From the NCBI RefSeq assembly GCF_029852145.1, contig NC_079969.1:11656001-11720000 (forward strand): a stretch of DNA of 64,000 nt, in the 5' to 3' direction. Below the pieces are notes generated by a model. It was given only the letters and a program-made list of their open reading frames with translations. It searched no databases and was not told the DNA's origin. A program made the position numbers and the translations under genes. Below are positions 23,116-34,013 of this stretch, in pieces. This stretch comes from Microplitis mediator. Its lineage: Eukaryota; Arthropoda; Insecta; Hymenoptera; Braconidae. Within the stretch, counting starts at the first letter, position 1. Each line of letters begins with the position of its first letter.

Positions 23116-23399
23116 TCCGGGTACCTGACAAGGCTTTATATAATTTGCCCGATTTGAAATAAGGGCCCGAGAAATCGCTCCGATCATTAGCCCGGCTAGA
23201 ATGTAATGCGTTTTGAGATGGCCTGCTGCATGATCAGGAAAGAATTCAGAAACCTGATTGCCCCGGCTATTTACCCGGTTAAAATGCAGTGCGCTTTGAA
23301 AGGATGTATAGAAATTTTGACTAAATTAAAAAAAAACAAACAATTTTTTTTTCCATTTTTCGTTCAATCGTTTTCGCGATGCAGGGACTATCCGGTTTG

Positions 23400-23556
23400 C
23401 GGATAATTGAATTTCTAATCGAATTGGGAAATTTTAATTCGGAGAAAAAACGCTAAACTTATAAACGACCGCTTACACATTATTGGGATTCGAACCCGGA
23501 ACCCTATACGGACGAAAGACCAACACTTTAACGACTAGGCCGCGCAACTGACAGTG
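23400..23556 (-). mobile_element. tRNA-derived SINE, Glu(TTC)-like head
   Basis: Minus strand: GGCCTAGTCGTTAAAG (A box), loop CTTTCGT (possible TTC anticodon) and GGGTTCGAATCCC (B box, about 23483-23495). The body has ATAAGTTTAGCGTTTTTTC, shared with 26630-26690. Stems are imperfect, so it is not a working tRNA gene. Confidence 0.7.
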
Positions 23557-23579
23557 ATTACTGAGTTTAGCTGTACTGC

Positions 23580-23695
23580 ATAATCTACAGGTAAATCCAC
23601 CGAAATTTACGGTAAATCAGTATTTTACGGTGGATTACCGTAATTAACGGTGGGTTTACCGTAATTTACCGTAATTTGGGTCCGTTAGGGTGTTT
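23580..23695. repeat. Cluster of TTACGGTAA words
   Basis: TTTACGGTAAAT, TTTTACGGTGG, TTACCGTAATT and similar recur six or more times in both orientations. Probably a small palindromic MITE. Confidence 0.6.
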
Positions 23696-25560
23696 ACATG
23701 TATTTCATTTTTTTCTTAACAATTTTATTTAACATTCATCTTTCAAAAATAAGTTTCCAATCCTTATAGAATAGTAAAAAATTCTCTATCGTTGACTCGC
23801 GGGTTTACTGAATAGTCACATTTTTTTTTATATCGTAATAAATACATTTATATTGTATATTATTAAATATATTTATTTTATATCTTAGATATGAAAGGTA
23901 GAAGCAACGAAGTGTAACGAAATAAATTTTAGCAAAATGTGATGGAAAATTCTATTATAACCAGAGGCACTTAGTTGTCGGTTACATTTCCTGGAGCATT
24001 CCATTATCGTTTATACCTTCATCAGTTCTCCTTCGTCTTCTGAGCGCTCTCTCGTTCTCTAAAATGTCTTTATCGTAACCCAGGAAAGATGAGCAGGTGC
24101 ATTATTTCCCAGAGAGCCCCACGGCGAAACGCAAAACTTAAATCGCTCAATGTTTGCTATCTAACCTAACCTGACCTCATTTTTTAGCTTTCATTTCGTA
24201 TTCTTTATGGTTTTTGATGTTTCATTATTTTTTATATGTATAAAAGTATTAAATAATAATTATAAATGTAAAAATTTCTACCATCTTGAATGATAATTAA
24301 TGTAAGAAATTATTTTTTAAACGATTACTCGAATATTCAATAGTGAAAATATTATGTGTTATTGTATCGAATGTAAAAAGAATTTGGTGGATAATTAGAT
24401 CTTTATAGTATGTTGAAAAAGAGCAGTGGTATCTATTTGAAGGATTTTAAAAGGATCAGCAAACATTTCTATTGTGTACTTCACGGTTTTCACGATTGAC
24501 TAAATCGTCCGCGCCACGCGTATAATGCGTCGAGGGTAAAATGATATCGCTTGCCGCTATTTGCTGGTCGAGGCATGTAAAGTGGGGTTAAAATATATAA
24601 AATAAGAGAATAAAAAAAAGCTTACGAGAGAATGAAATGAACAATGAGGTTTAAATAGAGAAGAGTCGTGTTCAAGTAAGTTGAGCGAGTGATTCTCCCT
24701 TGTCACCCAAACTATTGTGCCGACTTATATAATACTTGCCGGTGGCACACATAATGTATCAACCAAAGCATGTGTATGTGGAACAACAGAAAGAGGATAA
24801 TAAAAAAAGAGCAAAGCTAAATTCGCTCTACTAACTTACATGAAACATTTTCGAAATACGTATATGGATACACAAAAGTTCATATCCTTCTAATATAACA
24901 GTAATCTTTAAAATTGAAATAGTTTTGAGTTTCACTGAGCCATAGTACATATTCACTATTCTTCTCAGCTATAACTATACCTCAGGAACTTAATAAATAC
25001 TCACTGATTGAATCAATGAAATTCAATCACTTGTTTAATCAGTAAAAGTCAATATTCGTTTCCGTTAAATAGTAGCTAAGTAACCAGTAAAGTCCATTCG
25101 TAGCACTAGAGAAACAAAATTATTGATCAGCTCTCAGTGAAATTCATTAGTAATACTGACAAAAAACCTTTTTTTTCTTTTTTTTTTTTAATGTATGCTT
25201 ATTGAGAAATTTTTTATCACATGCATAAATTACAAGTTTTAACAAGCAAAAGCAAAAAAACGAACCAATCAAAGCTTTAAGTTCTCATATTTTAGAAAAA
25301 TATTCATTTTTAATTCAAGTTAAAGTTTTTCAAGTCCTCGCCTAAGTTTAATGTCCACTTGTAATTTATTCACTTGTATTTATTCACTGTTAATAGTAAT
25401 AAGCACTTGTAGAAAGAAGTTACTTTAAAAAAAAAAAAAAACACTGATAAATTTTCATTACTTACGTTTAACTTACCAACTAAACTATTTACTTATGTAC
25501 AGAACTGACGAAAAAAAAACTCCAATTAGCATCAGTGAAAAAAGGCACATTTTTTTTTTG
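23696..25560. other. Unique intergenic DNA with GC-richer islands
   Basis: Most is AT-rich. 23990-24175 and 24480-24600 are less AT-rich, unique and nonrepetitive; they contain E-boxes (GAGCAGGTGC, about 24093) and GATA cores and could be regulatory elements. No gene recognised. Confidence 0.4.
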
Positions 25561-25564
25561 TTAT

Positions 25565-25636
25565 TTTTCGGCGGGACTAGAACACGGAACCTTAATTTCT
25601 TTGAGCAACTACTCTATCCACTGTGCTGTTGATCCA
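25565..25636 (-). mobile_element. tRNA-like SINE head
   Basis: Minus strand: AGCACAGTGGATAGAGTAGT (A box region) and GGTTCCGTGTTCTAGTCCCG (B box region). The body is not defined. Degenerate. Confidence 0.5.
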
Positions 25637-25730
25637 TAATCCCGACTAGAAATTTTAGTGAGGCTTGCCGAAAAATCATTTTGGGCCGAACTAGGCTTGC
25701 CTAAGTAAGGCAAGCCTGATTCGTATCTAG

Positions 25731-26185
25731 TTTGCCGAAGTTTGGTATGCCGAAGTTAGACCAAACTAGGGAAGTCTGTGGCAAGGCCGTACTCAGCCCT
25801 AACATTGGAATTCTTGACTGGTAGGTGGCAATGGTAACCTAAGGTTTGCCGAAGTTTGGTATACCAAAGCCAGACGGAACTAGGAAAATCTTTGGCAAGG
25901 CCGTACTCAGGCCTAACATTGAAATTCCTGGCTGGTAGGTAGCAATGGCTATCTAAGGTTTGCCGAAGTTTGGTATGCCAAAGTCAGATGAAACTAGGAA
26001 CGTCTGTGGCAAGTCGCACTCAGCCCTAACATTGGAATTCCTGACTGGTAGGTGGCAATGGTAACCTAAGGTTTGCCGATGTTTGGTAAGCCAAAGTCAG
26101 ATGAAACTAGGAACGTCTGTGGTAAGGTCGCACTCAGTCCTCATATTTGAATTCCTGACAGGTAGGTAGCAATGGTAACTAGACT
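25731..26185. repeat. Four 114-bp tandem units
   Basis: Units start TTTGCCGAAGTTTGGTATGC at 25731, 25845, 25959 and 26072. Each carries CTGTGGCAAGG and GGTAGGTGGCAATGGTAAC-like sequence. Confidence 0.85.
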
Positions 26186-26544
26186 ATATATATCCCGACT
26201 GTAATTCCAGTGCAGCATGCCGAAATACCGATTCGGGACGAATGAGGCTTTCCGAAATACGACAAGCCTAATTTGAACCTTGTCCGTTCCTTACGAGGAA
26301 AGTTGAAACTTAATATACCAACACTTTTCCAAACTTGGTTGTTAATGGGAGTTTCTGGTTGGGCGTAAGTTCAGTGTATCTTTGGAATTCCTGACTAAAA
26401 CGCAATGAGGATGACTAAAGACTTGCCAAAGCTAGGTATGTCAAATTTAGCTGTTGTTTGGAAAATCTTCGTCATTGCCTAAGTTAGGTATATCTTTGGA
26501 ATTCCTGGCTGGTATTGAACAATATTTAAATAGCATAAATAGAC

Positions 26545-26772
26545 TTAGGAGCCACAATCGGTAGCGTAGCGTAGTCATTAAAGCATCGGTCTTTCGTGCG
26601 TAGGGTCCCGGGTTCTAATCCCACGATATCGGTCCTTGATAAGTTTCGCGTTTTTCCTTGAATTAAATATTTCTAAGTTGATTGGACATCGAAATAATAT
26701 TAAATCAACACATCTGATAATAACTGCCCTGAAAAAATATTTTTAAACGATGAAAAAAAAAAAAAAAAAAAA
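26545..26772 (+). mobile_element. tRNA-derived SINE with poly(A) tail
   Basis: Head AGCGTAGTCATTAAAGCATC, loop CTTTCGT, B box GGGTTCTAATCCC (about 26608-26620), body ATAAGTTTCGCGTTTTTCC, and a poly(A) run at 26753-26772. Same family as the copy at 23.4-23.6 kb. Sits inside the E element. Confidence 0.72.
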
Positions 26773-26918
26773 TTTTAATTTAGTTAAGCAAAATTATATG
26801 GTCATTACATTCATACATGACCATATATTGCCAATTTCTATGTATAAGCATAGGGCATGCCTAATTCGGGCCTAATCACTGCCTAACTAAAATTTCTAGT
26901 CGGGAAGTACATAATGCC

Positions 26919-27155
26919 ATGTCATTTCATTATTTATATGAGAATTACAACTGTTTTTCTCAAGAAATCCCTACGCGGAAAGAACTTTACTGTAACAATC
27001 ACAAGATATTATGGCAATGGTCCCAATATCGTGTGCACGGAGAGAAATTTATAGAAACCGTTCGTAGTACGTTTATGAAATATCATAAATATCAAACTTA
27101 TCGTGTATACATAACACCTGATACATTAAATTACTACTCTATATACGTAAAATAA
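26919..27155 (+). CDS. Orphan 78-codon open frame
   Basis: ATG at 26919, just right of a transposon end at 26904; the frame is also open leftward into that element. It encodes MSFHYLYENYNCF and so on, with basic and aromatic residues, two cysteines, and the ending TYRVYITPDTLNYYSIYVK. A possible acceptor TGTTTTTCTCAAG lies inside it near 26968. The ending loosely recalls those of the exon-like frames at 4293 and 6571 (R/K-V-Y, then Y-x-I). I do not recognise it; real exon, relic or chance are all open. Confidence 0.2.
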   Translation: MSFHYLYENYNCFSQEIPTRKELYCNNHKILWQWSQYRVHGEKFIETVRSTFMKYHKYQTYRVYITPDTLNYYSIYVK

Positions 27156-28329
27156 TTCATATCGGGGGTCGTGCTAGCAATTATATACGATATAGATAAA
27201 TTTGAGTTAAGCTGATTCCTCCAGTAATTGGCCACATTTAATTGATTTAATCGTGATGCATCCATGGTGTTAATTCGATTCGCCTCGAGGCCATGATTCC
27301 CAACGCTATATTGCGCAGAGTTCTGTCATAAAACGATTTAAATTGAAATATTGAATTTATTAAAAGTGTTTTAAGTCATTTCAGTTAATACGAAAAAATT
27401 AAATTGTTAATTATAATTATTTGTTTGCAATTAGCGATAAAAAAAAGTTTAACGTAATTATTTTTTGTTTGTTGATAATATGAAATAGTTTTATTTGGAA
27501 TACGTTGAAAAAACGTTCAGTCCATTGAAGTGTTCAAACTATATTCTAACGTAAACAAAAGCATGTTGGGTCGTACGAACAGTGACGAGCAGCACACGCG
27601 AGGGTTGATAAACCCTAAAATTAGCCCTAGAGCGCAAGAAGACGCGACTCGACTCGCACCCACACGTGGCGAGAGCGTGAAAAAATGCTTACATTATCAT
27701 TCGTAATTTTATAAACAAGTACCGCCAACTCTTTTTCATATGAAACTCGATGAGAGGGAGACCACGCGCCCGCATTGCGGGTGGCCTAAACCATACGTGA
27801 GATTTGACTATCTCTTAGTACTATTCTTAACACACTTCACCTCAATCTATAATTCTCATATAATATCTTTTTTGGTTATTAAAACTTTTTATTTTCAATT
27901 TTCAAAAAATTTAAAAATAAAAAAGATAACTTGAGGTAGGTTAAAGATAGCTAATAACTAATATATACGTATATTTTAGTTAAAAATACTGATCCAATTC
28001 AATAAATGCATTACTTTTACTTTTTATTACTAAACATACAGTCAAAATCACAAAATGGTAATTATTATTCTATGTTTATCTGAAAAATTACTAAATTATT
28101 GATTGAATAACTAATTTATTCGTATTTTTTATTAATAGAACAGCAATTTTTATACTGAGTACATTAAATTATTACTAAACGTTGAGTAATACATTTTATT
28201 ATACGATTTTTATTCTGTAAAAATATAAAAATTAACTAATAAAATGCTTGAAATACTCTACAGTATACGAAAATTATAGTCTGTTTAGTACTTTCTGTAA
28301 ATCCTATGAATAAGCGGAGTATTAAGTAT
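27156..28329. other. Intergenic DNA with a GC-rich island
   Basis: 27560-27695 is the most GC-rich unique stretch in this half of the window (ACGCGAGGG, ACGTGGCGAGAGCG). It includes the perfect palindrome GGGTTGATAAACCC (27602-27615). Promoter, insulator or conserved noncoding element are possible. The rest is AT-rich with no gene; the frame at 27740-27934 is unrecognised. Confidence 0.4.
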
Positions 28330-28860
28330 TATGCAGCGACTAACAAATTACTAAACGATTTGTAATTTCTTGAAAGCAGATCGATAAAATTAACAATTGA
28401 TAGTGATAGCGTATACAAATATCTATTATAAGTTCAGAGATTTTTGATTAAAGGAGACATCAGACCGGCAGACTGAGGACAAGATTCACACGCGAGAAAT
28501 CAGGGTTCGAATCTCAGTCAAGTTAATTGATTTTTAAACATAAAAGTTTACACCAATACTAGTATAAATGCTATAAATGATAATGATAATAATAATAATA
28601 ATGAAAAGTTGGGAAGGGAAACTAATAAATACTTGATTTTGATTAATTCTATTCTAATATAGTAAAATTTACTGTAATAGATATAGATATTTCACTAAAC
28701 ATGTAGTCCAATTTACTTATGTATAGTTGATGTAATTTATAAATAAAAATTGAATTCTGAAGATAATAAAAATTAAACAATTTCAATCGCGTTTGAAGTT
28801 CACAATATAGATTTAGTAATTTTAAGTCAAGTCCTCTATATTTTTTCTCTGTGAAGATAA
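28330..28860 (+). mobile_element. tRNA-derived repeat, copy 2
   Basis: Same family as 22.5-23.1 kb, opposite orientation: ACCGGCAGACTGAGGACAAG, B box GGGTTCGAATCTCAG (about 28502), then an ATAATA run, GAAAAGTTGGGAAGGGAAAC and an end CTCTGTG. Confidence 0.6.
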
Positions 28861-29038
28861 ACTGTATTTTGCAATTTTTTTCATCTTGTCTATAGCTATA
28901 AGCATGTAGTTATCGAAGATGAATGCACAGTAACCGAACTCAACCTATTTAATTTGCAGCTTGTGAAAATGAAATATTATTGCATGTCTTAGCTAAGATT
29001 TGCGATCAAAACATTGGCTTTTTGACATTATCAATGCA

Positions 29039-29244
29039 ATGGTTGTGTATCAGAAACTTTATAGTCATATGTCTGTTCACATTCTAACAAATCTTTTTTT
29101 AATAATAAGTGCACAATGGTGTAATAATCCGACAAATCCAAAAACGAATATTTATAATTTTAGTGGCAATATTTTACAACTTGGGTCAGAAAATTTTAAA
29201 GAATATTTTTTTTACAGTAAAAAACTGTTGCATGAAATTTTAAA
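29039..29244 (+). CDS. Candidate exon 1 of a small secreted protein
   Basis: Open frame with ATGs at 29039 and 29069. From the second ATG it starts MSVHILTNLFLIISAQW, which has the shape of a signal peptide (hydrophobic core, small residues before QW). About 40 polar residues rich in Asn and Lys follow. It runs into a GTAAAT donor at 29245, leaving two bases of a codon. A one-base remainder is what the exon-like piece at 32006 supplies. If not spliced, the frame simply stops at 29248. I do not recognise the protein. The model is tentative and rests on a signal-like start, splice sites and phase. Confidence 0.25.
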
Positions 29245-29248
29245 GTAA

Positions 29249-30296
29249 ATATATCTGTATGTAATCGTCTTGAATACTCCGGCAAACTCAGAATATATTG
29301 TCAATCATCGTAGACGCTCGTTAGCGGTGCTCATCAGAGACTAGGACAAATGCGACGTTATAGATTATACATATGTAAAACTGTTTAGCTCAAAGTCCAG
29401 ACACTTTTCTATGTTCTTCACTTTTCGGCATATGAAACAGTCACCTTTTAACTTCTTCTGAAAGCCAGTGTCAGAATTTTTTTAGTTTCGTAAAAGCTCT
29501 TAATCGAACTCGAAATTATTATTCAAAATGTTTTTCAACTTCGTAAACTGAAAAATATTTTTTTTTCTGATAAAAATATTACGAAATAGACATAAATTGA
29601 AAATTTCACTTTAAATATTATGAATGTTCAAGTCCCATCTTTATAAATTGCTGAGGAGGGTCGACATTTTTTCTTTCCATGCTTTTCTCTAAAACCAAAC
29701 CTCTAAACGCAAAATTAAGAACGAGGATCAAATCATTACTCTATAATCTTGCGATCTACGTTTTAATGTTTAAAAAATATTCATTTGTTTAAGAGAAAAA
29801 CGTGGTCAAAGTTTTTATTTACTACGCAAGTGCAACAAGGATAGTACCATTCGTCAGCTTGAGTGTTATAAAGAAACAAGAGCAGACCCCTCTTATATTA
29901 AATAAAATTAGGTATGAGATCTTGAGTTTAATGTTTAGTTAAAAAAAATTAAAAGAGGTTACTTATGAAAAAAATCATTTTATCGATAAAAATTAACCAA
30001 AACTGTATGAAATAAAGTTTTGATATATTATGTGCATTAAAACTGTGAGCTTAAATGCCTGTCACGCCAATCAAAACAAGCAAGTTTTAGACTAATGCTA
30101 TTTAGTAAGCAAAAACTGATCAGTTTCTTCAGTAAAGAAAAAGAAAGTTTCTGCCCACAAATTAGTATCTGACTTGATTTTGTCCTTGTCATAATCACAT
30201 TTCTTTGTTATAAACAAATCTTCCAAATATTTCTGTCGTTCTAATAATAACGTATTAAACCAGCAATCATGTTGGGAAAGTTAAAATAGTATATTA
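29249..30296. other. Unique AT-rich DNA
   Basis: No gene or repeat recognised. It would be intron if the three-exon model is right. Confidence 0.4.
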
Positions 30297-30553
30297 TACA
30301 CCAAGGAAGAAAAGTAGGACATTCCAATTAGCGAGTATAATTCCCCGTGGCAAACACGTGGATTGGGACACCCAACCTTTCTCCATGGAGTGTTTACAAT
30401 TTTTTACCAGATCTGTACCTGGAAGTTTAAATTTTTGCCTCTGTTTGTGGGAAGAATGACAAATTCAATAATTTTTGTCATTTTTTTTTTTTTCATAAAA
30501 AAAAAGAACGACTTTCTTCCCTCTCAATAGGGCAGGAATGTAAACTTTCAGTG
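30297..30553 (-). repeat. M-family interspersed repeat, copy 2
   Basis: Inverse of 10376-10618. Ends near GGAAGAAAAGTAGGACATTC and AGAGGGAAGAAAGTCGTTC (minus strand). Confidence 0.7.
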
Positions 30554-30562
30554 CAAGTATAG

Positions 30563-31478
30563 TAAAAAAAATTTGTCTATCGGTTGACCCTGCGGGCCAG
30601 CCCTAAAACTTTCCGTTGTTTTCGAGCTCGAGGAGCTCGGAAACATTGTTGTGAATACATTTTCGAGCTCGAAAATACTTTTGTATGCCATTGTTTTCGA
30701 AAAAAACTGTTTCTTAGCATTTCTTTCTCCCGCGATATCTCGTGAACGAATTAACCGATTTTGATGGTTGAGGCGACAATCGACGTATTTTATTGAGTTC
30801 TAGAACTGATAAGATTTTGGGATTGTTAAGTTCAGTTGTTTCAAAGATATTGGCAAAAATTTGTTTTCCATCGTTTCTTTCTCCCGCAATATCTCTTAGA
30901 CAAATGACTCGATTTTGATGATTGAGGTGGCAATCGACGGGTTTTAATAAATTCTAAAGCTGATCAGATTTTGGAGTTGTTTAGTTCAGTTGGTTTAAAA
31001 ATATTCGCAAAAAATCGTTTTTTACAATTTCTCCCACGATAACTCTCGAACGAATTAACCGATTTTGATGGTCGAGCTGGCAATCGATGCATTTTATTGA
31101 GTTCTAGAGCTGATCAGATTTTGAAATTGATCGGATGATTCACTTCAAAGATAATCGAAATAAACCGTTTTTTACCATTTCTTTCTCCCGCGATATCTCT
31201 CGAACAAATAAACCGATTGAGATGGTTGAGGTCGCATTCGACGCGGCTTATTAAGTTCTAGAGCTGATTAGATTTTGAATTCGATCGTTAAACTCGTTTC
31301 TGAGAAATCAATAAAAAACTAAAAAAAAAAAAATTTTGTTTTCCGTAATTCGCCAATATTTTTGAGTCTACTTGATCAAATGATCTGAAATTTTCAGAAA
31401 AGTTGATGGCCAACAAGCTCTTTCGATTGCCATCTCAATCATCTAAATCGGTTTATTAGTTAAAAAGTTATAGACCGG

Positions 31479-31567
<89 letters not shown>

Positions 31568-31688
31568 GACACTTGGACATCATTCTGAAAATAGTCAGAA
31601 TAGCTTCTTAGGACCTCAAAACGTCGACATCTGATGAAAACTCGATTTTCGAAATCGGGGTGAAAACAATAACTTCCCGAAAAATCAT
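30563..31688. mobile_element. D-family element, copy D4
   Basis: Begins with the family's TCTATCGGTTGACCCTGCGG and continues through several repeats of the ATATCTCGTGAACGAATTAA / GCTGATCAGATTTTG module. It ends with GACATCTGATGAAA and AACTTCCCG. It holds the AC microsatellite at 31481. Confidence 0.72.
31481..31562. repeat. AC dinucleotide microsatellite
   Basis: About 41 uninterrupted AC units, at the place where other D copies have TG or ACAT repeats. Confidence 0.98.
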
Positions 31689-32005
31689 CGTTCTTGTCAT
31701 TGAATTACTTGAAGTTGCATATTTAAACTCGTAAGGACAGCTGAAAGCTTACATAATAAGTTATAGAATCAATATGCTTTGAATTTTTTTATAAAATATT
31801 CCATCAGTATAACTTGTAGTTTATTGGATATATTATTTCCAAGAATAAGAAAAAGTGGCGCAAAATCATTTTCGTACATAAAAGTATATGTTCACTTTGA
31901 TTTAGTTTCTAGGTTCTTTTATTCACTTAAAATTAGCTGGAGTAACAGTATTAAAGAAAAAATATAAAAAGGTATAAAAGCCGCATCACATAGTCGATTC
32001 AACAG

Positions 32006-32135
32006 ACCTATTGTTAATATCTTTTACCGTGACACCACAGGAGTCTCATACACAAAAGATTTATGTAAGAGATACACCAAAATCTACGTCGAAGATCATG
32101 CTCGATTTACCAAAGAATTCGATAAACTATTAAAT
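32006..32135 (+). CDS. Candidate exon 2 of the same small secreted protein
   Basis: Between a CAG acceptor (32003-32005; a TAG at 31991-31993 gives the same phase) and a GTAAAC donor at 32136 lies an open frame of one base plus 43 codons. It contains FYRDTTGVSYTKDLCKRY and ends TKEFDKLLN. Third codon positions are clearly richer in C and G than the flanks (TAC, ACC, ATC, GTC, GAC), which suggests real coding history. A TATA-like GGTATAAAAG lies just upstream at 31971-31980, so a promoter is the rival reading, but there is no suitable ATG after it. Family unknown. Confidence 0.3.
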
Positions 32136-32405
32136 GTAAACTTCCAGTTTCTTTTTTTTTTCTACAAGATTGAACTGTTTCACTAATTGAAACAAGTTAA
32201 AAATACAAAGAAAGTAGTTAAGGCTGGGCCGTACCTAATATATTCTCGAATTCTATATTTCTATTAATTTATTAATTGATTATCATTACAACGATTTTCC
32301 TGGCTTCCAAAAAAATGCACTAGACGTTTCATTATTCGGGTATCATGAATTTATTTAAAAAACTCAGAGTGCAAATTGGAAAAAGTTCCCGAGTCGAAAT
32401 ATTAG

Positions 32406-32570
32406 ACGTAAGTTGAACGTTCTTAACGTTTCAAACATAAATTGAACGTTCTTAACGGTTCTAACGTAAATTAAACGTTCTTAACGTCTCAAACGTAAAT
32501 TGAACAGTCTTAACGTTTTAAACGTGAATTGAACGTTTTTAACGTTTTGAAAGTAAATTGAACGATTGTT
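32406..32570. repeat. 29-bp tandem repeat
   Basis: Five to six units of ACGTAAATTGAACGTTCTTA-plus-ACGTTTCAA (29 bases each). One to two inverted units lie at 34880-34930 in the other arm of K. Confidence 0.85.
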
Positions 32571-32778
32571 TTGTATTTTGGTTCATAAAAAATTGGTAAT
32601 TTCATGAGTTATCCCGAGTAGAATCCTGGCTAATGACGATGAGTTTAGAGCCAGTCACTAGCTCAGCGTTACTAGCTAGCAAATTTAGCTAATAACGAGC
32701 TCACCGTTGGCTAATTTTTTTTTCAAGAATATTTTTAGCTCACCGATATCTCGTGAGTGAACAATATTTATTATTTAT

Positions 32779-33400
32779 AGATGGCGCTGTACAAGAATGA
32801 AATCTTGACTCACCATTGCCTCACAGCTGGCTCAAAGTAACTGGTTATAGATGTCGCTGTTTTCAAATAAAAAAATAGCTCACCATAAGCAAATATCTGG
32901 CCAGTATCTATCATTTACAGATGGCGCTGTACGAGATTTGAAATCATGACTCATTATTACATCATAGTTGGCTCGGAATAATTATTTATAGGTGGCGTTG
33001 TTTCCACGTCAAAAAACGACTCACTAGAAGCTGATGACTGGCCATTATCTGTTATTTACAGGTGGCGCTTTACGAGAATGAAATTCCGACTCATTATTAC
33101 ATCATAGTTGGCTCGGAATAATTATTTATAGATGGCGTTGTTTTCAAGTCAAAAGATGACTCACTACAAGCTGATTGCTGGCCTTTATCTATTATTTCTA
33201 GATGGCACTGTATTGAAATAAAACGCTGGCCCATCATTACCTCACAGCTGGCTCAAAATAATTATTTATAGATAGGGTAGTTTTGAATTCAAAGATGACT
33301 CACTGTAAACTCATAGCTGGCCACTATTTATTATTTACGGATAGTGATATATAAAAAGAATTTGCTGACTTGTTATTGGTTCTTTACCAGATTATATTTT
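32779..33400. repeat. 70/140-bp higher-order tandem array
   Basis: The word AGATGGCGCTGTACGAGA recurs at 32779, 32919, 33060 and 33200, a 140-base period. Each period is two related 70-base halves, the second with GATGGCGTTGTTTTCAAGTC. The GATGGCGCTGTA word is well conserved, the rest drifts. Confidence 0.85.
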
Positions 33401-33479
33401 TTGTTCAATATAACCAATTTATAATCAGATTAATAAGCATAAACTATATAAAAACGATTATCAACCTAACCTCAAATAA

Positions 33480-33995
33480 GTATAGACTGCGCTACATAAA
33501 AATATATTTTTTACTCACTAGTATCTCATGGTTGTCCAACAAAAATTAGTTGCAGATAGAGCTGTACAAAAAATAACATTTACCTAATCAGTATCTCATA
33601 GTTGTCTCGTCGCTAATATTTACAGGTGGCACTAAATAAAAATATAACTGTAACTCATCAGCATCTCATGTTTATCTCGTCAGTAATAGTTACAGATGGC
33701 GCTAGATAAAATTATAACTGTAACTCATCAGTATCTCATAGCTATCTCGTCGCTAATAGTTATAGATAGAGCTATATAAAAATATAATTGTAACTCATCA
33801 GCATCTCATGGTTGTCCAGCTGCTATTAGCTACCGATGGTGCCACATAAAAATATAAATGTAACTCACCAGTTTCTAATGGTTGTCCAGTAATTATTAGT
33901 TATAGATGGAGTTGCTTAAAAAATAAATTTCACTTCACCAGTATCCTATAGTTGTCTAGTCACTATTAGTTACAGATAGCACTACATATGGATCA
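33480..33995. repeat. 70-bp tandem array
   Basis: Seven or so units of about 70 bases with ATGGCGCTAGATAAAA, GTAACTCATCAGTATCTCAT and TCGTCGCTAATAGTTA. Related to, but distinct from, the 140-base array to its left. Confidence 0.85.
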
Positions 33996-34013
33996 TCAAA
34001 TTGTAGTCGATTC

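Larger units (their letters stand above)
25641..26904. mobile_element. E-family element(s) with CCCGACTAG ends
   Basis: Left end CCCGACTAGAAATTTTAGT (25641), right end ACTAAAATTTCTAGTCGGG (26904). A second left end, CCCGACTGTAATTCCAGT, at 26194 shows that two copies overlap. GGCAAGCC and GGGCCGAA words are frequent. It contains a four-unit tandem array and a SINE. Noncoding. Confidence 0.8.

Noticed and set aside
31971..32000. TATA-box promoter GGTATAAAAG for a single-exon gene
   Set aside because: No suitable ATG follows in the open frame; the exon reading with splice sites explains the data better, though weakly.
32006..32135. Faint resemblance of the middle exon to a histone H4 pattern (Y..T.GV ... 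Y.E.HA.R)
   Set aside because: Needs gaps, lacks the H4 tail and core, and the similarity is at chance level.
32779..33995. CRISPR array
   Set aside because: The repeats are contiguous 70-base units with no unique spacers, in a eukaryotic transposon.
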